Numbered from the stretch's first letter, positions 1 to 8,091 are shown. The stretch: 64,000 nt of DNA from Chitinophaga polysaccharea (GCF_007829335.1 NZ_VIWO01000007.1:425329-489328); one strand, 5' to 3'. Program-made: numbers and translations. The notes: generated from the letters alone by a model not told the origin.

Positions 1-2
1 AA

Positions 3-44
3 GAACTGCACCTGACTGGTACAGTAAGCGCCGCCAACAAATAA
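3..44 (+). CDS. possible C-terminal end of an upstream gene
   Basis: One frame is open from the window edge to a TAA at 42-44 and would encode a 13-residue tail ending in SAANK. A strong plus-strand terminator follows 20 bases later, which is the expected position for the end of a gene. There is too little sequence to identify a product, and the call rests only on the terminator spacing. Confidence 0.25.
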   Translation, partial: ELHLTGTVSAANK

Positions 45-63
45 ACGTCTCCCATAAGATATC

Positions 64-97
64 AAAACCTTACAGCACAATGCTGTAAGGTTTTTTT
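64..97 (+). terminator. intrinsic terminator
   Basis: A perfect 14-bp stem (64-77 with 81-94, loop CAA) has a GC-rich core flanked by A and T runs and continues into seven T. It ends the transcript of the gene left of the window and isolates the downstream aminotransferase. Confidence 0.9.
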
Positions 98-156
98 GTT
101 GCCTATAGTATCCCCTATACCCCTATATTTGTACCGCAAAAGATCAAAACAATTTT

Positions 157-1356
157 ATGCCTACCATTAGTCAGAGAGGAGAGCAAATGCCCGCTTCTCC
201 CATCAGAAAACTTGTCCCATTTGCTGAAGCAGCCAAGAAAAGAGGGGTTAAAGTATACCACCTGAACATCGGTCAGCCGGACATTGAAACACCCAAACCA
301 ATACTGGATGCGGTGCGCCATTCCGATTTCAAAATCCTGGAATATAGTCACAGCGCGGGCAATGAAAGCTATCGCCGTAAACTGGTAAGCTACTATGAAA
401 GATTCAACATCTCTCTCCACCACAACCAGATCATTGTTACTACCGGTGGTTCTGAAGCCATTGTATTTGCATTCATGGCCTGCCTCGATCCTGGAGATGA
501 AATCATTGTGCCCGAACCTTTTTATGCCAACTACAATGGTTTTGCAGTAGAAGCTGAAGTGAAGATTAAAACGATCACCGCCAGTATTGAAACCGGCTTT
601 GCGTTGCCAGCTATGGCCGATTTTGAGAAAGCTATCACGCCACGCACTAAAGCTATTCTCATCTGTAATCCTAATAACCCTACCGGGTATCTTTATAGCA
701 AAGAAGAGATGGAAGTACTGAAACAGTTGTGTTTGAAACATAACCTGTTCCTCTTTTCTGATGAGGCCTACCGCGAATTTTGCTATACCGGTACGCATTT
801 CTCCGCGATGAACCTGGAAGGAATGGAAGACAACGTCATCCTGATGGATACGATTTCCAAAAGGTACAGTGCCTGCGGTGGACGAATAGGTGCCTTTGTT
901 ACCAAAAATCAAACGGTGTTGGATGCAGCCATGAAATTTGCCCAGGCCCGTTTGAGTCCCCCTTCCTTTGCACAGATCGCAGGTGAGGCAGCAGTAGATC
1001 TGCCAGCCGACTATTTTGATGGTATCAAAGCGGAATACATGAGCCGCCGGGATATATTGGTAAAAATGCTTAATGACATTCCAGGCGTATACTGTCCTAA
1101 CCCGGGAGGTGCTTTTTATGCCATTGCCCGTCTTCCTATCGACGATACAGACAAATTCTGCCAATGGATGCTGGAATCTTTCTCCCATGAAGGCCAGACC
1201 GTAATGATGGCGCCGGCTACCGGCTTTTATGCTACCCCGGGATTAGGTAAAAATGAAGTGCGGTTAGCCTATGTGCTTAATACCACAGACATTCGTCATG
1301 CAATGGTCTGCCTCGAGAAAGCACTGGAAATATATCCTGGCAGAACTACCAAATAA
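157..1356 (+). CDS. class I/II PLP-dependent aminotransferase (aspartate aminotransferase-like)
   Basis: The 399-residue protein has the fold type I aminotransferase order: an N-terminal LNIGQPDIETP substrate segment, the NPNNPTG motif near residue 172, SDEAYREF near 205, and the DTISKRYSACGGRIG segment whose K235 should form the Schiff base with PLP. The C-terminal small domain with NPGGAFYAI is complete. It should transfer amino groups between an amino acid and a keto acid in the cytosol; the exact substrate cannot be read from sequence. The start is at 157, with MPASPIRKL (187) as an alternative. It stands alone behind a terminator. Confidence 0.88.
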   Translation: MPTISQRGEQMPASPIRKLVPFAEAAKKRGVKVYHLNIGQPDIETPKPILDAVRHSDFKILEYSHSAGNESYRRKLVSYYERFNISLHHNQIIVTTGGSEAIVFAFMACLDPGDEIIVPEPFYANYNGFAVEAEVKIKTITASIETGFALPAMADFEKAITPRTKAILICNPNNPTGYLYSKEEMEVLKQLCLKHNLFLFSDEAYREFCYTGTHFSAMNLEGMEDNVILMDTISKRYSACGGRIGAFVTKNQTVLDAAMKFAQARLSPPSFAQIAGEAAVDLPADYFDGIKAEYMSRRDILVKMLNDIPGVYCPNPGGAFYAIARLPIDDTDKFCQWMLESFSHEGQTVMMAPATGFYATPGLGKNEVRLAYVLNTTDIRHAMVCLEKALEIYPGRTTK

Positions 1357-1713
1357 TTTTTATCGTAAAACCAGGCATAAGCGTTCATAAAAGAAACTAA
1401 AAACATATTATAAATAAATTAATATGAATTTTTTAGAACAAAAAAGCAATTATTTAACATCAGACGCTTGGAATTTTCATGTTTTGTTTCGTATATTTGA
1501 TATGTAAATAACAACAACGACAAAAAATATCAAATTATAAAAATATTTACAGATACGATATCGGACGAAATCTAAACTTGTTTAAGAAAAATTTAACCTG
1601 CTTTATTTCTTATAACGTTTATTTGGTCCGACCTTTGACTAGTCATTACAAGAAAGATTTATCAATCTTCTGTAAAACTCAAAGAATAACTAAAACGTTT
1701 TAGCAAAATATCG
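1357..1713. other. AT-rich spacer without a gene
   Basis: No plausible coding frame is seen here. Around 1606-1623 there is a TTCTTATAACG stretch that partly resembles the conserved 5' segment of the two RNA units further right, so a degraded third copy is possible, but the match is short. The rest is very AT-rich. Confidence 0.5.
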
Positions 1714-1721
1714 TATTTTTG
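1714..1721 (+). promoter_or_regulatory. Bacteroidota -7 box of the first short RNA unit
   Basis: TATTTTTG matches the phylum's TAnnTTTG -7 consensus. Start-site distance would place the RNA 5' end near 1727, right at the conserved TTTTCATAACG segment. No clear -33 TTG is seen at the usual distance, so the assignment is moderate. Confidence 0.5.
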
Positions 1722-1727
1722 TATCAG

Positions 1728-1787
1728 TTTTTCATAACGTGGAATTTATAAAGGCAAACGGCTCTGATCACAGAGCCGTATTTTTTT
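1728..1787 (+). ncRNA. candidate small RNA, copy 1 of a related pair
   Basis: The unit of about 60 nt consists of the segment TTTTCATAACGTGGAATTT (1729-1747), an A-rich linker, then a perfect 9-bp hairpin (1758-1766 with 1771-1779, loop ATCA) followed by a T run to 1787. Segment, linker and terminator position are shared with the unit ending at 2009, while the hairpin sequences differ. Conserved 5' part plus variable terminator stem is the usual look of a small RNA family with a conserved seed. No reading frame is conserved between the copies. A duplicated terminator or regulatory leader is the alternative. Confidence 0.5.
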
Positions 1788-1946
1788 GCCCAATATTCCC
1801 ATTTTCTCCTTAAAAACGTCAAAAACTTCCATTTCACGCCACTATTCCAAAAATATTCCCCATTTCGTTGGCCTTTTTTCTATAATATTGTTATGTAATA
1901 AAACGGGCGAGAAAACCTACACCTCATGTTGTAGTAATTTCGTTTG

Positions 1947-2009
1947 TTTTCATAACGTGGAATTTTAAAATGCAACGGTCCCGATTCTTCGGGACCGTTT
2001 CGTTTTTTT
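1947..2009 (+). ncRNA. candidate small RNA, copy 2 of a related pair
   Basis: This second unit repeats the segment TTTTCATAACGTGGAATTT at 1947-1965, then TAAAATGCAACGG. It ends in a perfect 11-bp hairpin (1974-1984 with 1989-1999, loop TTCT) and a T run to 2009. An imperfect promoter box (TAATTTCG, 1935-1942) precedes it. It lies about 220 bases downstream of copy 1 in the same orientation. The different stem sequence with preserved pairing supports a real RNA rather than a recent simple duplication. Confidence 0.5.
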
Positions 2010-2022
2010 GAAAACATAGCCT

Positions 2023-2067
2023 AAAAAAAGAGCGAAGACAAATGCGATCAGGCATTGTTCTTCGCTC
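2023..2067 (-). terminator. terminator of carA
   Basis: On the minus strand a long stem (GAGCGAAGA with TCTTCGCTC, plus an inner AATGC/GCATT pairing) is followed by seven T (A run 2023-2029). It sits 40 bases past the carA stop codon. Confidence 0.85.
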
Positions 2068-2106
2068 GGTAGTAATATGAATGCTTCAGATAGTCTGAAA
2101 AATGAC

Positions 2107-3219
2107 TTATGCTTTATGGGCTTTGATCATTTCAAAGAAATCATCAAACAGGTAACGACTGTCAAATGGACCTGGAGTTGATTCCGGGTGATATTGTACA
2201 CTGAACGCAGGCTTGTTTTTGATACGGATACCTTCCACAGAATTGTCGTTGAGGTTAATGTGGGTTACTTCCACATTTTCGCTCGCTGCCACTGCTTTAG
2301 GATCTACCGCGAAACCATGGTTCTGGGTAGTAATTTCGCAAAGGCCTGTTTTCAGGTTTTTAACCGGGTGATTCAGCCCGCGGTGACCATGGTGCATTTT
2401 ATAAGTAGGGATGCCATTAGCCAGGGCCAACAGCTGATGTCCCAGGCAAATACCAAACATAGGTCTTTCTGCTGCCAGGATCTTTTTCACTGTATCCACT
2501 GCGTAGGTAAGGGGAGCGGGATCGCCAGGGCCATTAGAGATGAAATAGGCATGTGGCTTAAACTCTTCGCAAGCTTCAAAGGCAGTGTCTGTAGGGAATA
2601 CCTGCAGGTAAGCACCTTTATCCGAGAGGCATTTCAGCATATTTCTTTTCACCCCGTTGTCCAGTACTGCAATGCGGATGTCGGCATTAGGATCTCCAAC
2701 ATTATACACCTCAGTAGTAGTTACATCTTTACACAGGGCCAATCCTTCCATGGAAGGTACTTTTGCCAGTTCTGCTTTCAGTTGCTCTACATCGAGGATA
2801 GCTGAAGAGATAATGCAGTTCATGGCGCCTTTACTGCGAATGTGGGATACGAGGGCACGGGTATCTACATCGTAAATAGCCACCAGGTTATTATCGGTCA
2901 GGAACGTTTCCAGGGAAGCGTCTGCCATTTTCCTGGAATAGTTGTACGCGATATTCTTGGCGATCAAACCATTGATCTTTACACTGCCGCTCTCTACATC
3001 GTCTTTCTTGGTACCATAGTTTCCGATGTAACAGTTGTTCATTATAAGTACCTGTCCTTTATAAGAAGGGTCTGTAAACACTTCCTGGTAACCCGTCATA
3101 CCGGTATTGAAAGCTAATTCACCGGCTGCAGTGCCAATTTTTCCAAAAGCTTTTCCCTGAAAAACCGTACCGTCGTCTAACAGCAGTATGGCAGGTTGGA
3201 TGGTTCTTGTCTGAGGCAT
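2107..3219 (-). CDS. carA: carbamoyl-phosphate synthase small (glutaminase) subunit
   Basis: The 370-residue protein has the CarA N-terminal domain (LLLDDGTVFQGKAFG, FNTGMTGYQEVFTDPSYKGQ) and a class I glutamine amidotransferase domain. The latter has the nucleophile loop MFGICLGHQ near residue 260 and the His/Glu pair in QYHPESTPG near the C-terminus. It supplies ammonia from glutamine to the large subunit for carbamoyl phosphate, the precursor of pyrimidines and arginine. carB is not adjacent in this window. Length is normal for the family. A terminator-like hairpin lies between its predicted promoter and its start codon, so attenuation is likely. Confidence 0.97.
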   Translation of the reverse strand: MPQTRTIQPAILLLDDGTVFQGKAFGKIGTAAGELAFNTGMTGYQEVFTDPSYKGQVLIMNNCYIGNYGTKKDDVESGSVKINGLIAKNIAYNYSRKMADASLETFLTDNNLVAIYDVDTRALVSHIRSKGAMNCIISSAILDVEQLKAELAKVPSMEGLALCKDVTTTEVYNVGDPNADIRIAVLDNGVKRNMLKCLSDKGAYLQVFPTDTAFEACEEFKPHAYFISNGPGDPAPLTYAVDTVKKILAAERPMFGICLGHQLLALANGIPTYKMHHGHRGLNHPVKNLKTGLCEITTQNHGFAVDPKAVAASENVEVTHINLNDNSVEGIRIKNKPAFSVQYHPESTPGPFDSRYLFDDFFEMIKAHKA

Positions 3220-3247
3220 TTCTGGTATCTGTCTTGTTTTATATTTT

Positions 3248-3285
3248 AAAAAAAACCTTCAAGGGTACAAAAAGCCCTGAAGGTT
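3248..3285 (-). terminator. leader terminator (attenuator candidate) of carA
   Basis: On the minus strand an 8-bp stem plus a further 3 bp (3254-3265 with 3275-3285) is followed by eight T. The hairpin ends about 30 bases before the carA start and begins only about ten bases after the predicted transcription start. That leaves no room for an upstream gene on the same transcript, so it should act within the carA leader. Confidence 0.65.
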
Positions 3286-3301
3286 CGGATAAAAAACCGT
3301 G

Positions 3302-3309
3302 CAAAGGTA
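3302..3309 (-). promoter_or_regulatory. -7 box upstream of carA
   Basis: TACCTTTG on the minus strand matches TAnnTTTG exactly. The predicted transcript would start near 3296-3300 and run at once through a T6 tract (minus-strand GGTTTTTTATCC) into the leader terminator. No good -33 TTG is visible. Confidence 0.55.
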
Positions 3310-3357
3310 TGAAATGCAACAGTTAATTACAGATTTTTTTTCCCGGAAATTAATATG

Positions 3358-4182
3358 TTACTTAATTTTTACAGATTTTAATACTCTCTGTGCCACCTGG
3401 CGCCCGATTTCATCATCGTCGCGATAGTTGATCTGTATTTGCCAGCGGTTGCTACCTTTAATCATTACCAGGTTACAAAATGCCAACCGGATACCTCCTT
3501 TATACATATAATTTCCCTCTTCCAGGATACCTTGAGTGCCGGAAATCAGTACTGGCACTGACTTACACTGAACATCGGAGGCGTTTTCTTTTAACTGCAT
3601 GCTATTATGGGAGTCGGCAATGGCTTCTTCCAGGGTATTGGTCACTTTGCTGAGATAACTGTACATATTCACTGCGATACGGATGCCACCGCCTTCTTCA
3701 TTCCGGTAACTTTTGGCATATTCAATCACTTTTGCGTCCTCTCCTTCCAGTGGCTGGTCGTGCACCCATAACTTTACCGGGGTACTGATTTCCAGGGCCT
3801 GCCGGCCAATTGTAGCCGTTTGCCAGTTGTTATATAAACTACTGGAGGGTACCTTGGGATAAATAAACGTAAATACTGCTCTTTTTCCGAATAACGTGCC
3901 GGTTACCGCCAGTAATGCCACGAAAATGCCCATAAATAAAAGCACCTTTCTCCGGTTAGCGGGTTCCCATTGCCGCCGGGCCCAGGTGAAAATGTTTGTT
4001 TTTTCCTTTTCGGGAGAGATACCCACTTCCCGGACGTATTCAGGGAAGGAAGCCATGGGATGATGTTTCCGCCAATCTGCATAGATGTTCGGCAACTTTT
4101 TGCCGCAGGCGTCACAAAAGGTCAGGTATTCGGATTTCAGCGGGTTGGCGTGTCCACAGCTGTCGCAACGCAGGTATTTCAT
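3358..4182 (-). CDS. zinc-ribbon protein with one membrane segment
   Basis: I do not recognise a named family. The start at 4182 (MKYLRCDSCGH) is chosen because it begins directly at the zinc ribbon and is preceded by an A/G-rich stretch; the frame is open to 4224. The 274-residue product has two CxxC knuckles (RCDSCGH and FCDACGKK) in the first 25 residues, a cytosolic linker, one strong transmembrane helix around residues 80-100 (VLLFMGIFVALLAVTGTLFG) and a C-terminal soluble domain of about 170 residues presumably outside the membrane. It ends just left of the carA promoter. Confidence 0.7.
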   Translation of the reverse strand: MKYLRCDSCGHANPLKSEYLTFCDACGKKLPNIYADWRKHHPMASFPEYVREVGISPEKEKTNIFTWARRQWEPANRRKVLLFMGIFVALLAVTGTLFGKRAVFTFIYPKVPSSSLYNNWQTATIGRQALEISTPVKLWVHDQPLEGEDAKVIEYAKSYRNEEGGGIRIAVNMYSYLSKVTNTLEEAIADSHNSMQLKENASDVQCKSVPVLISGTQGILEEGNYMYKGGIRLAFCNLVMIKGSNRWQIQINYRDDDEIGRQVAQRVLKSVKIK

Positions 4183-4237
4183 AGGTCTTTCATTATCTAC
4201 TGTAATATTACGAAATATATACATTTATAAAGGCATA

Positions 4238-4268
4238 AAAAAGGACAAAGCCAGGCTTTGTCCTTTTT
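4238..4268 (-). terminator. terminator of the ribosomal protein operon
   Basis: A perfect stem (AAAGGACAAAGC with its complement, loop CAG) is flanked by A and T runs, so it could work in both directions. It lies 20 bases past the rplQ stop codon and marks the end of the long minus-strand ribosomal cluster. Confidence 0.9.
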
Positions 4269-4288
4269 CTCGTATCGTTGATATAAGA

Positions 4289-4783
4289 TTACTCAGCAGA
4301 TTTTTCTTCTGTTGCAGTATCAGCAGCTTTAGTTTCAGTTGCATCTTCTGCAGCTTTCTTCTTAGCACCACCAGCGCGACGGGTTTTCTTAGCAGCAGCT
4401 TTTTCTTCTGTTTTACCATAGATTTCGTTGAAATCTACCAGTTCAATCAGTGCAACTTCTGCGTTATCGCCCACACGTTTGCCTAATTTAATGATACGGG
4501 TGTAACCACCAGGACGGGTAGCTATTTTTTCACTGATCGTACCGAACAGTTCTTTGATAGCTTCTTTATCCTGCAGGTAGCTGAACACAATTCTACGGTT
4601 GTGGGTAGAATCGCTTTTGCCTCTTGTCAGCAGTGGTTCAACATACACGCGGAGGGCTTTTGCCTTTGCCAGTGTAGTGGTGATACGTTTGTGGCTGATC
4701 AGTTCGCAAGCCAGATTAGACATCAGGGCTTTACGGTGAGAAGCAGTTCTGCTTAATTTGTTTAATTTAACTCCGTGACGCAT
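4289..4783 (-). CDS. rplQ: 50S ribosomal protein L17
   Basis: The 164 residues begin MRHGVKLNKLSRTASHRKALM, the typical L17 N-terminus, followed by NLACELISHKRITTTLAKAK. The bacterial core of about 120 residues is complete. The last 40 residues form a low-complexity Lys/Ala/Glu tail that is absent from short L17 proteins and common in Bacteroidota. It is the last gene of the alpha part of the cluster, after rpoA. Confidence 0.97.
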   Translation of the reverse strand: MRHGVKLNKLSRTASHRKALMSNLACELISHKRITTTLAKAKALRVYVEPLLTRGKSDSTHNRRIVFSYLQDKEAIKELFGTISEKIATRPGGYTRIIKLGKRVGDNAEVALIELVDFNEIYGKTEEKAAAKKTRRAGGAKKKAAEDATETKAADTATEEKSAE

Positions 4784-4844
4784 GACATTTTGTTTTAGAC
4801 CTTACACCGTGTCAGGAATTGCAAGGTATTGTTGATATAAAGCG

Positions 4845-4886
4845 GTTAAGCCAAAGCATCTGCAGGTTGCAAAGCTTTGGCTTAAC
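4845..4886 (-). repeat. inverted repeat in the rpoA-rplQ spacer
   Basis: Two perfect 13-base arms (4845-4857 and 4874-4886, GTTAAGCCAAAGC) enclose 16 bases. There is no T run on the minus strand, so this is a folded mid-operon element rather than a normal terminator. Confidence 0.7.
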
Positions 4887-4897
4887 ACAAAAATTTA

Positions 4898-5893
4898 CTA
4901 TTCTTCTTCGAGCTTCAGTTTAGACAGATCCATACCGAAGTGCAGACCTCTTTCTCCTAATACCTGTTCAATTTCGCTGAGGGATTTCTGACCGAAGTTT
5001 CTGAACTTCATCAGTTCTTCCTGTTCGTATTGAACCAGTTCGCTGAGGGAGTTGATTTTAGCTGCTTTCAGACAGTTGAATGCACGTACGCTCAGATCGA
5101 GATCTTCCAGTGGTGTTTTCAGTATCTTACGCAGTTGCAGTGTTTGTTCGTCTACTACATCTTCTTTTTCAGTATCCTTGGTATCAAAGCTGATATTTTC
5201 ATCAGTAATGATCATCAGGTGTTGAATGAGGATGCGGGATGCCTGTTTCACTGCTTCTTCTGGGTGGATAGTACCGTCGGTGATCACCTCCATAACGAGT
5301 TTCTCATAGTCGGTTTTTTGTTCCACACGGGTATTTTCTATGCTGTACTTTACGTTTTTGATGGGCGTAAAGATTGAGTCAATCGCGATGTAGCCAAATA
5401 CTGCATCTTTGGGTTTGTTTTCCTCAGCCGGAACATAACCACGTCCTTTACCGATAGTCAGTTCAATATCCAGCTTGGCAGAAGGATCCAGGGTGCAGAT
5501 TAACAGCTCAGGGTTCATGATCTGGAAAGCACTGGTGGCTTTTTCAATCATATCCGCACGAAATTCTGTTTTACCCTTGATCGACAGCGTGATCTTTTCG
5601 TTCGTTACATCACTCTCAGAGATTCTCTTGAAGCGAACCTGTTTCAGGTTCAGGATAATCTCAGTAACGTCTTCCGTAACACCTTTCAGCGTAGCGAACT
5701 CGTGATCTGCTCCTTCAATTTTAATCCCCACAATGGCATAGCCCTCCAAAGAAGACAACAGTACGCGACGCAACGCATTACCGACAGTCACAGCATAACC
5801 TGGTTCTAATGGACGGAACTCGAATTGAGCTTCAAAGTCGGTAGACTTCTGCAATACGATCTTATCAGGTTTCTGGAAATTTAAAATTGCCAT
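4898..5893 (-). CDS. rpoA: RNA polymerase alpha subunit
   Basis: The start at 5893 gives MAILNFQKPDKIVL, the conserved N-terminus; the frame is open 18 codons further but that part runs through a palindrome in the spacer. The 331-residue protein has the assembly domain (FRPLEPGYAVTVGNALRRVLLSSLEG; residues 1-230) and the C-terminal domain (LDLSVRAFNCLKAAKINSLSELV ... FRNFGQKSLSEIEQVL; about 245-320) that contacts upstream DNA and activators. It lies between rpsD and rplQ, the standard place. Confidence 0.97.
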   Translation of the reverse strand: MAILNFQKPDKIVLQKSTDFEAQFEFRPLEPGYAVTVGNALRRVLLSSLEGYAIVGIKIEGADHEFATLKGVTEDVTEIILNLKQVRFKRISESDVTNEKITLSIKGKTEFRADMIEKATSAFQIMNPELLICTLDPSAKLDIELTIGKGRGYVPAEENKPKDAVFGYIAIDSIFTPIKNVKYSIENTRVEQKTDYEKLVMEVITDGTIHPEEAVKQASRILIQHLMIITDENISFDTKDTEKEDVVDEQTLQLRKILKTPLEDLDLSVRAFNCLKAAKINSLSELVQYEQEELMKFRNFGQKSLSEIEQVLGERGLHFGMDLSKLKLEEE

Positions 5894-5925
5894 TGATATG
5901 ATTGATTTATTTGTTAAATATGAGG

Positions 5926-5954
5926 TTAGTCCATGACCTGGGGCCATGGACTAA
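5926..5954 (-). repeat. inverted repeat in the rpsD-rpoA spacer
   Basis: Perfect 10-base arms (TTAGTCCATG and its complement) enclose 9 bases. There is no T run, and the element lies upstream of the rpoA start. Confidence 0.7.
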
Positions 5955-5961
5955 TTATTTA

Positions 5962-6567
5962 TTACTTAGAGTACAATTCTACGATCAGTTGTTCCTTGAT
6001 ATTTTCAGGAACGCTCTCTCTCTCAGGATAAGCAATGAATACACCTTTCATTTCTTTCTCATTCCAATCCAGCCAGCTGAATTTTGGATTTTTTCCACGA
6101 ATAACGCTGGTCAGAGCAGAATTGTTTGCTGTTTTATTTTTCAGGCTGATAACATCTCCTGGTTTCAGTTGGAATGAAGGAGTGTTTACTACGATACCAT
6201 TAACAGTAACGTGTTTGTGAGAAACCAGCTGACGGGCAGCAGGGCGGCTAGGAGCGATACCCAGACGGAAAACAGTGTTATCCAGACGGGCTTCCAGCAG
6301 TTTGATCAATACCTCACCGGCAACACCTTTTCTACGGGTAGCTTCGTCGAACAGGTTACGGAACTGGCGTTCCAGCAAACCATAGGTATACTTAGCTTTT
6401 TGTTTTTCTCTCAGCTGCAGTGCGTATTCGCCCAATTGTTTGCGTTTACGGTTAGCACCATGCTGACCCGGAGGGTTGCTGTTTTTGCTTAAATACTTAC
6501 CATTACCGAGAATGGGTTCACCAAAAATTCTGGAAATTTTGGTCTTTGGTCCTGTGTACCTTGCCAT
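5962..6567 (-). CDS. rpsD: 30S ribosomal protein S4
   Basis: The 201 residues start MARYTGPKTKISRIFGEPI and contain the S4 RNA-binding domain (RLDNTVFRLGIAPSRPAARQLVSHKHVTVNG; about 95-155). There are no cysteines in the N-terminal region, so this is the zinc-free form. S4 nucleates 30S assembly on 16S rRNA and in other bacteria can repress its operon. Confidence 0.98.
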   Translation of the reverse strand: MARYTGPKTKISRIFGEPILGNGKYLSKNSNPPGQHGANRKRKQLGEYALQLREKQKAKYTYGLLERQFRNLFDEATRRKGVAGEVLIKLLEARLDNTVFRLGIAPSRPAARQLVSHKHVTVNGIVVNTPSFQLKPGDVISLKNKTANNSALTSVIRGKNPKFSWLDWNEKEMKGVFIAYPERESVPENIKEQLIVELYSK

Positions 6568-6666
6568 GATTTAAATATACTTTAGATTTTTTAGTTAATG
6601 ATGCATGCTCTTCAAAAAATCTGAAAACCTGATCATGCACCCATTGTCAAATATTAAACTACAAAG

Positions 6667-6704
6667 TCCAGATACCAAATTTCGAATGAAACCTGGTATC
6701 TGGA
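6667..6704 (-). repeat. inverted repeat in the rpsK-rpsD spacer
   Basis: Perfect 11-base arms (TCCAGATACCA and its complement) enclose 16 bases in a spacer of about 155 bases. There is no T run on either side. Confidence 0.65.
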
Positions 6705-6722
6705 TGCAGTGAATATATATTC

Positions 6723-7124
6723 CTATACTCTTCTTTTCTTGGGAGGACGGCAACCGTTGTGAGGTAAAGGCGTAACGTCTTTAATCATGTTCACTTCGAT
6801 ACCTGAGTTGGCGATTGCACGGATAGCGCTTTCGCGGCCAGCTCCTGGTCCTTTAACAAAAACATCTGCTCTTTTCAGACCTGAGTCCATAGCTACTTTA
6901 GCAGCATCCTGTGCAGCCAGCTGAGCTGCATATGGAGTGTTCTTTTTAGAACCTCTGAAGCCCATTTTACCAGCAGAAGACCAGGAAATAACCTGACCGT
7001 GCTTGTTGGTAATGCTCACGATGATGTTGTTAAAGCTGGCAGAGATATGAACATCTCCGTAGTTATCAACTTTTACTACTCTTTTCTTATTAGCAGCAGT
7101 TTTTGTATTATTTGCTTTTGCCAT
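6723..7124 (-). CDS. rpsK: 30S ribosomal protein S11
   Basis: The 133 residues include the S11 signatures ISASFNNIIVSITNKHGQVISWSSAGKMGFRGS and VKGPGAGRESAIRAIANSGIEVNMIKDVTPLPHNGCRPPKKRRV. Length and C-terminus are normal. S11 lies on the 30S platform. It sits between rpsM and rpsD in the alpha part of the cluster. Confidence 0.98.
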   Translation of the reverse strand: MAKANNTKTAANKKRVVKVDNYGDVHISASFNNIIVSITNKHGQVISWSSAGKMGFRGSKKNTPYAAQLAAQDAAKVAMDSGLKRADVFVKGPGAGRESAIRAIANSGIEVNMIKDVTPLPHNGCRPPKKRRV

Positions 7125-7232
7125 AATGATTTAAATTCCAAATATGAAATTCCAGATCCCAAATTTACACGACTCACGGCCATTGAAACCCCTCTGATTC
7201 GGAATTGGGATTTCAACCTGGGATTTTATTTA

Positions 7233-7613
7233 TTATTTCTTAGTTGCTTTTTTCTTACCAGCCACTGTCTTACGCTTACCTTTACGGGTACGGCTGTTGG
7301 TACGTGTACGCTGACCTCTTACCGGTAAGCCTTTCCTGTGACGCAGACCGCGGTAACAAGCGATATCCAGCAAACGCTTGATATTCATTTGTACTTCAGA
7401 ACGCAGCTGACCCTCTACCTTGAACTCTCCGTTGATAATGTTACGGATGGCAGCTTGTTCATCATCATTCCATTCCCGCACCTTTTTATTTACATCAATT
7501 TCCGCCTTGTTCAGGATATATTGGGCGGTAGAACGGCCTATACCAAAGATATAGGTGAGGCCAATTTCTCCTCTTTTATTTTTAGGAAGATCTATACCGG
7601 CTATACGTGCCAT
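7233..7613 (-). CDS. rpsM: 30S ribosomal protein S13
   Basis: The 126 residues begin MARIAGIDLPKNKRGEIGLTYIFGIGR and carry the conserved RGLRHRKGLPVRGQRTRTNSRTRKG segment, ending in a Lys-rich tail. S13 is in the 30S head and contacts the large subunit and P-site tRNA. It follows rpmJ directly, as is usual. Confidence 0.98.
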   Translation of the reverse strand: MARIAGIDLPKNKRGEIGLTYIFGIGRSTAQYILNKAEIDVNKKVREWNDDEQAAIRNIINGEFKVEGQLRSEVQMNIKRLLDIACYRGLRHRKGLPVRGQRTRTNSRTRKGKRKTVAGKKKATKK

Positions 7614-7669
7614 ATTTCTATTTTGATTTTATGATTCTGATTAAAAAATCAAATTCCGTTGGGAACCGA

Positions 7670-7786
7670 TTAACCCTGGCGTTGTTTGAAACGAGGATTC
7701 TTTTTGTTGATCACCAACAAAACACCCTTTCTACGAACTATTTTACAATCCGCACTTCTTTTTTTGATTGCAGCTCTTACCTTCAT
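7670..7786 (-). CDS. rpmJ: 50S ribosomal protein L36
   Basis: A 38-codon gene on the minus strand, ATG at 7786 and TAA at 7670-7672, encodes MKVRAAIKKRSADCKIVRRK followed by a segment ending NPRFKQRQG, the complete L36 sequence. Only one cysteine (C14) remains of the CxxC...C...H set of the zinc-binding form, so this is the zinc-independent type. It lies between infA and rpsM, its conserved position. Confidence 0.96.
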   Translation of the reverse strand: MKVRAAIKKRSADCKIVRRKGVLLVINKKNPRFKQRQG

Positions 7787-7855
7787 GATTATTACTTTAT
7801 AAAAGGTTATGATATTTATTAAATTAAAAATCCAGTCGCCTCTACCCTTTCCGTC

Positions 7856-8074
7856 TTATTTGTATCTGAAAATTATACGGCCTCTTGACAAATCGTATGG
7901 GCTCATCTCTACGCCAACCTTATCTCCTGGTAGAATGCGTATATAGTGCATTCTCATTTTTCCAGAAATGGTGGCCAGGATCTCATGCCCATTTTCCAAC
8001 TTTACACGGAACATAGCGTTCGACAAGGCTTCCAATATAATTCCATCCTGTTTAATGAGTGCCTGTTTTGCCAT
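7856..8074 (-). CDS. infA: translation initiation factor IF-1
   Basis: The 72-residue protein is an intact S1-like OB fold: MAKQALIKQDGIILEALSNAMFRV, ENGHEILATISGKMR, and the ending PYDLSRGRIIFRYK. IF-1 binds the 30S A site during initiation. It lies downstream of map and upstream of rpmJ. A TATCTTTG box at 8092-8099 on the minus strand could give it an internal promoter. Confidence 0.98.
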   Translation of the reverse strand: MAKQALIKQDGIILEALSNAMFRVKLENGHEILATISGKMRMHYIRILPGDKVGVEMSPYDLSRGRIIFRYK

Positions 8075-8091
8075 AAAAATTTTTAGGACTG

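Noticed and set aside
1786..1968. 60-codon plus-strand frame between the two short RNA units
   Set aside because: It begins in the terminator T run of the first unit and ends in the conserved segment of the second; composition is that of AT-rich spacer and no family pattern is seen.
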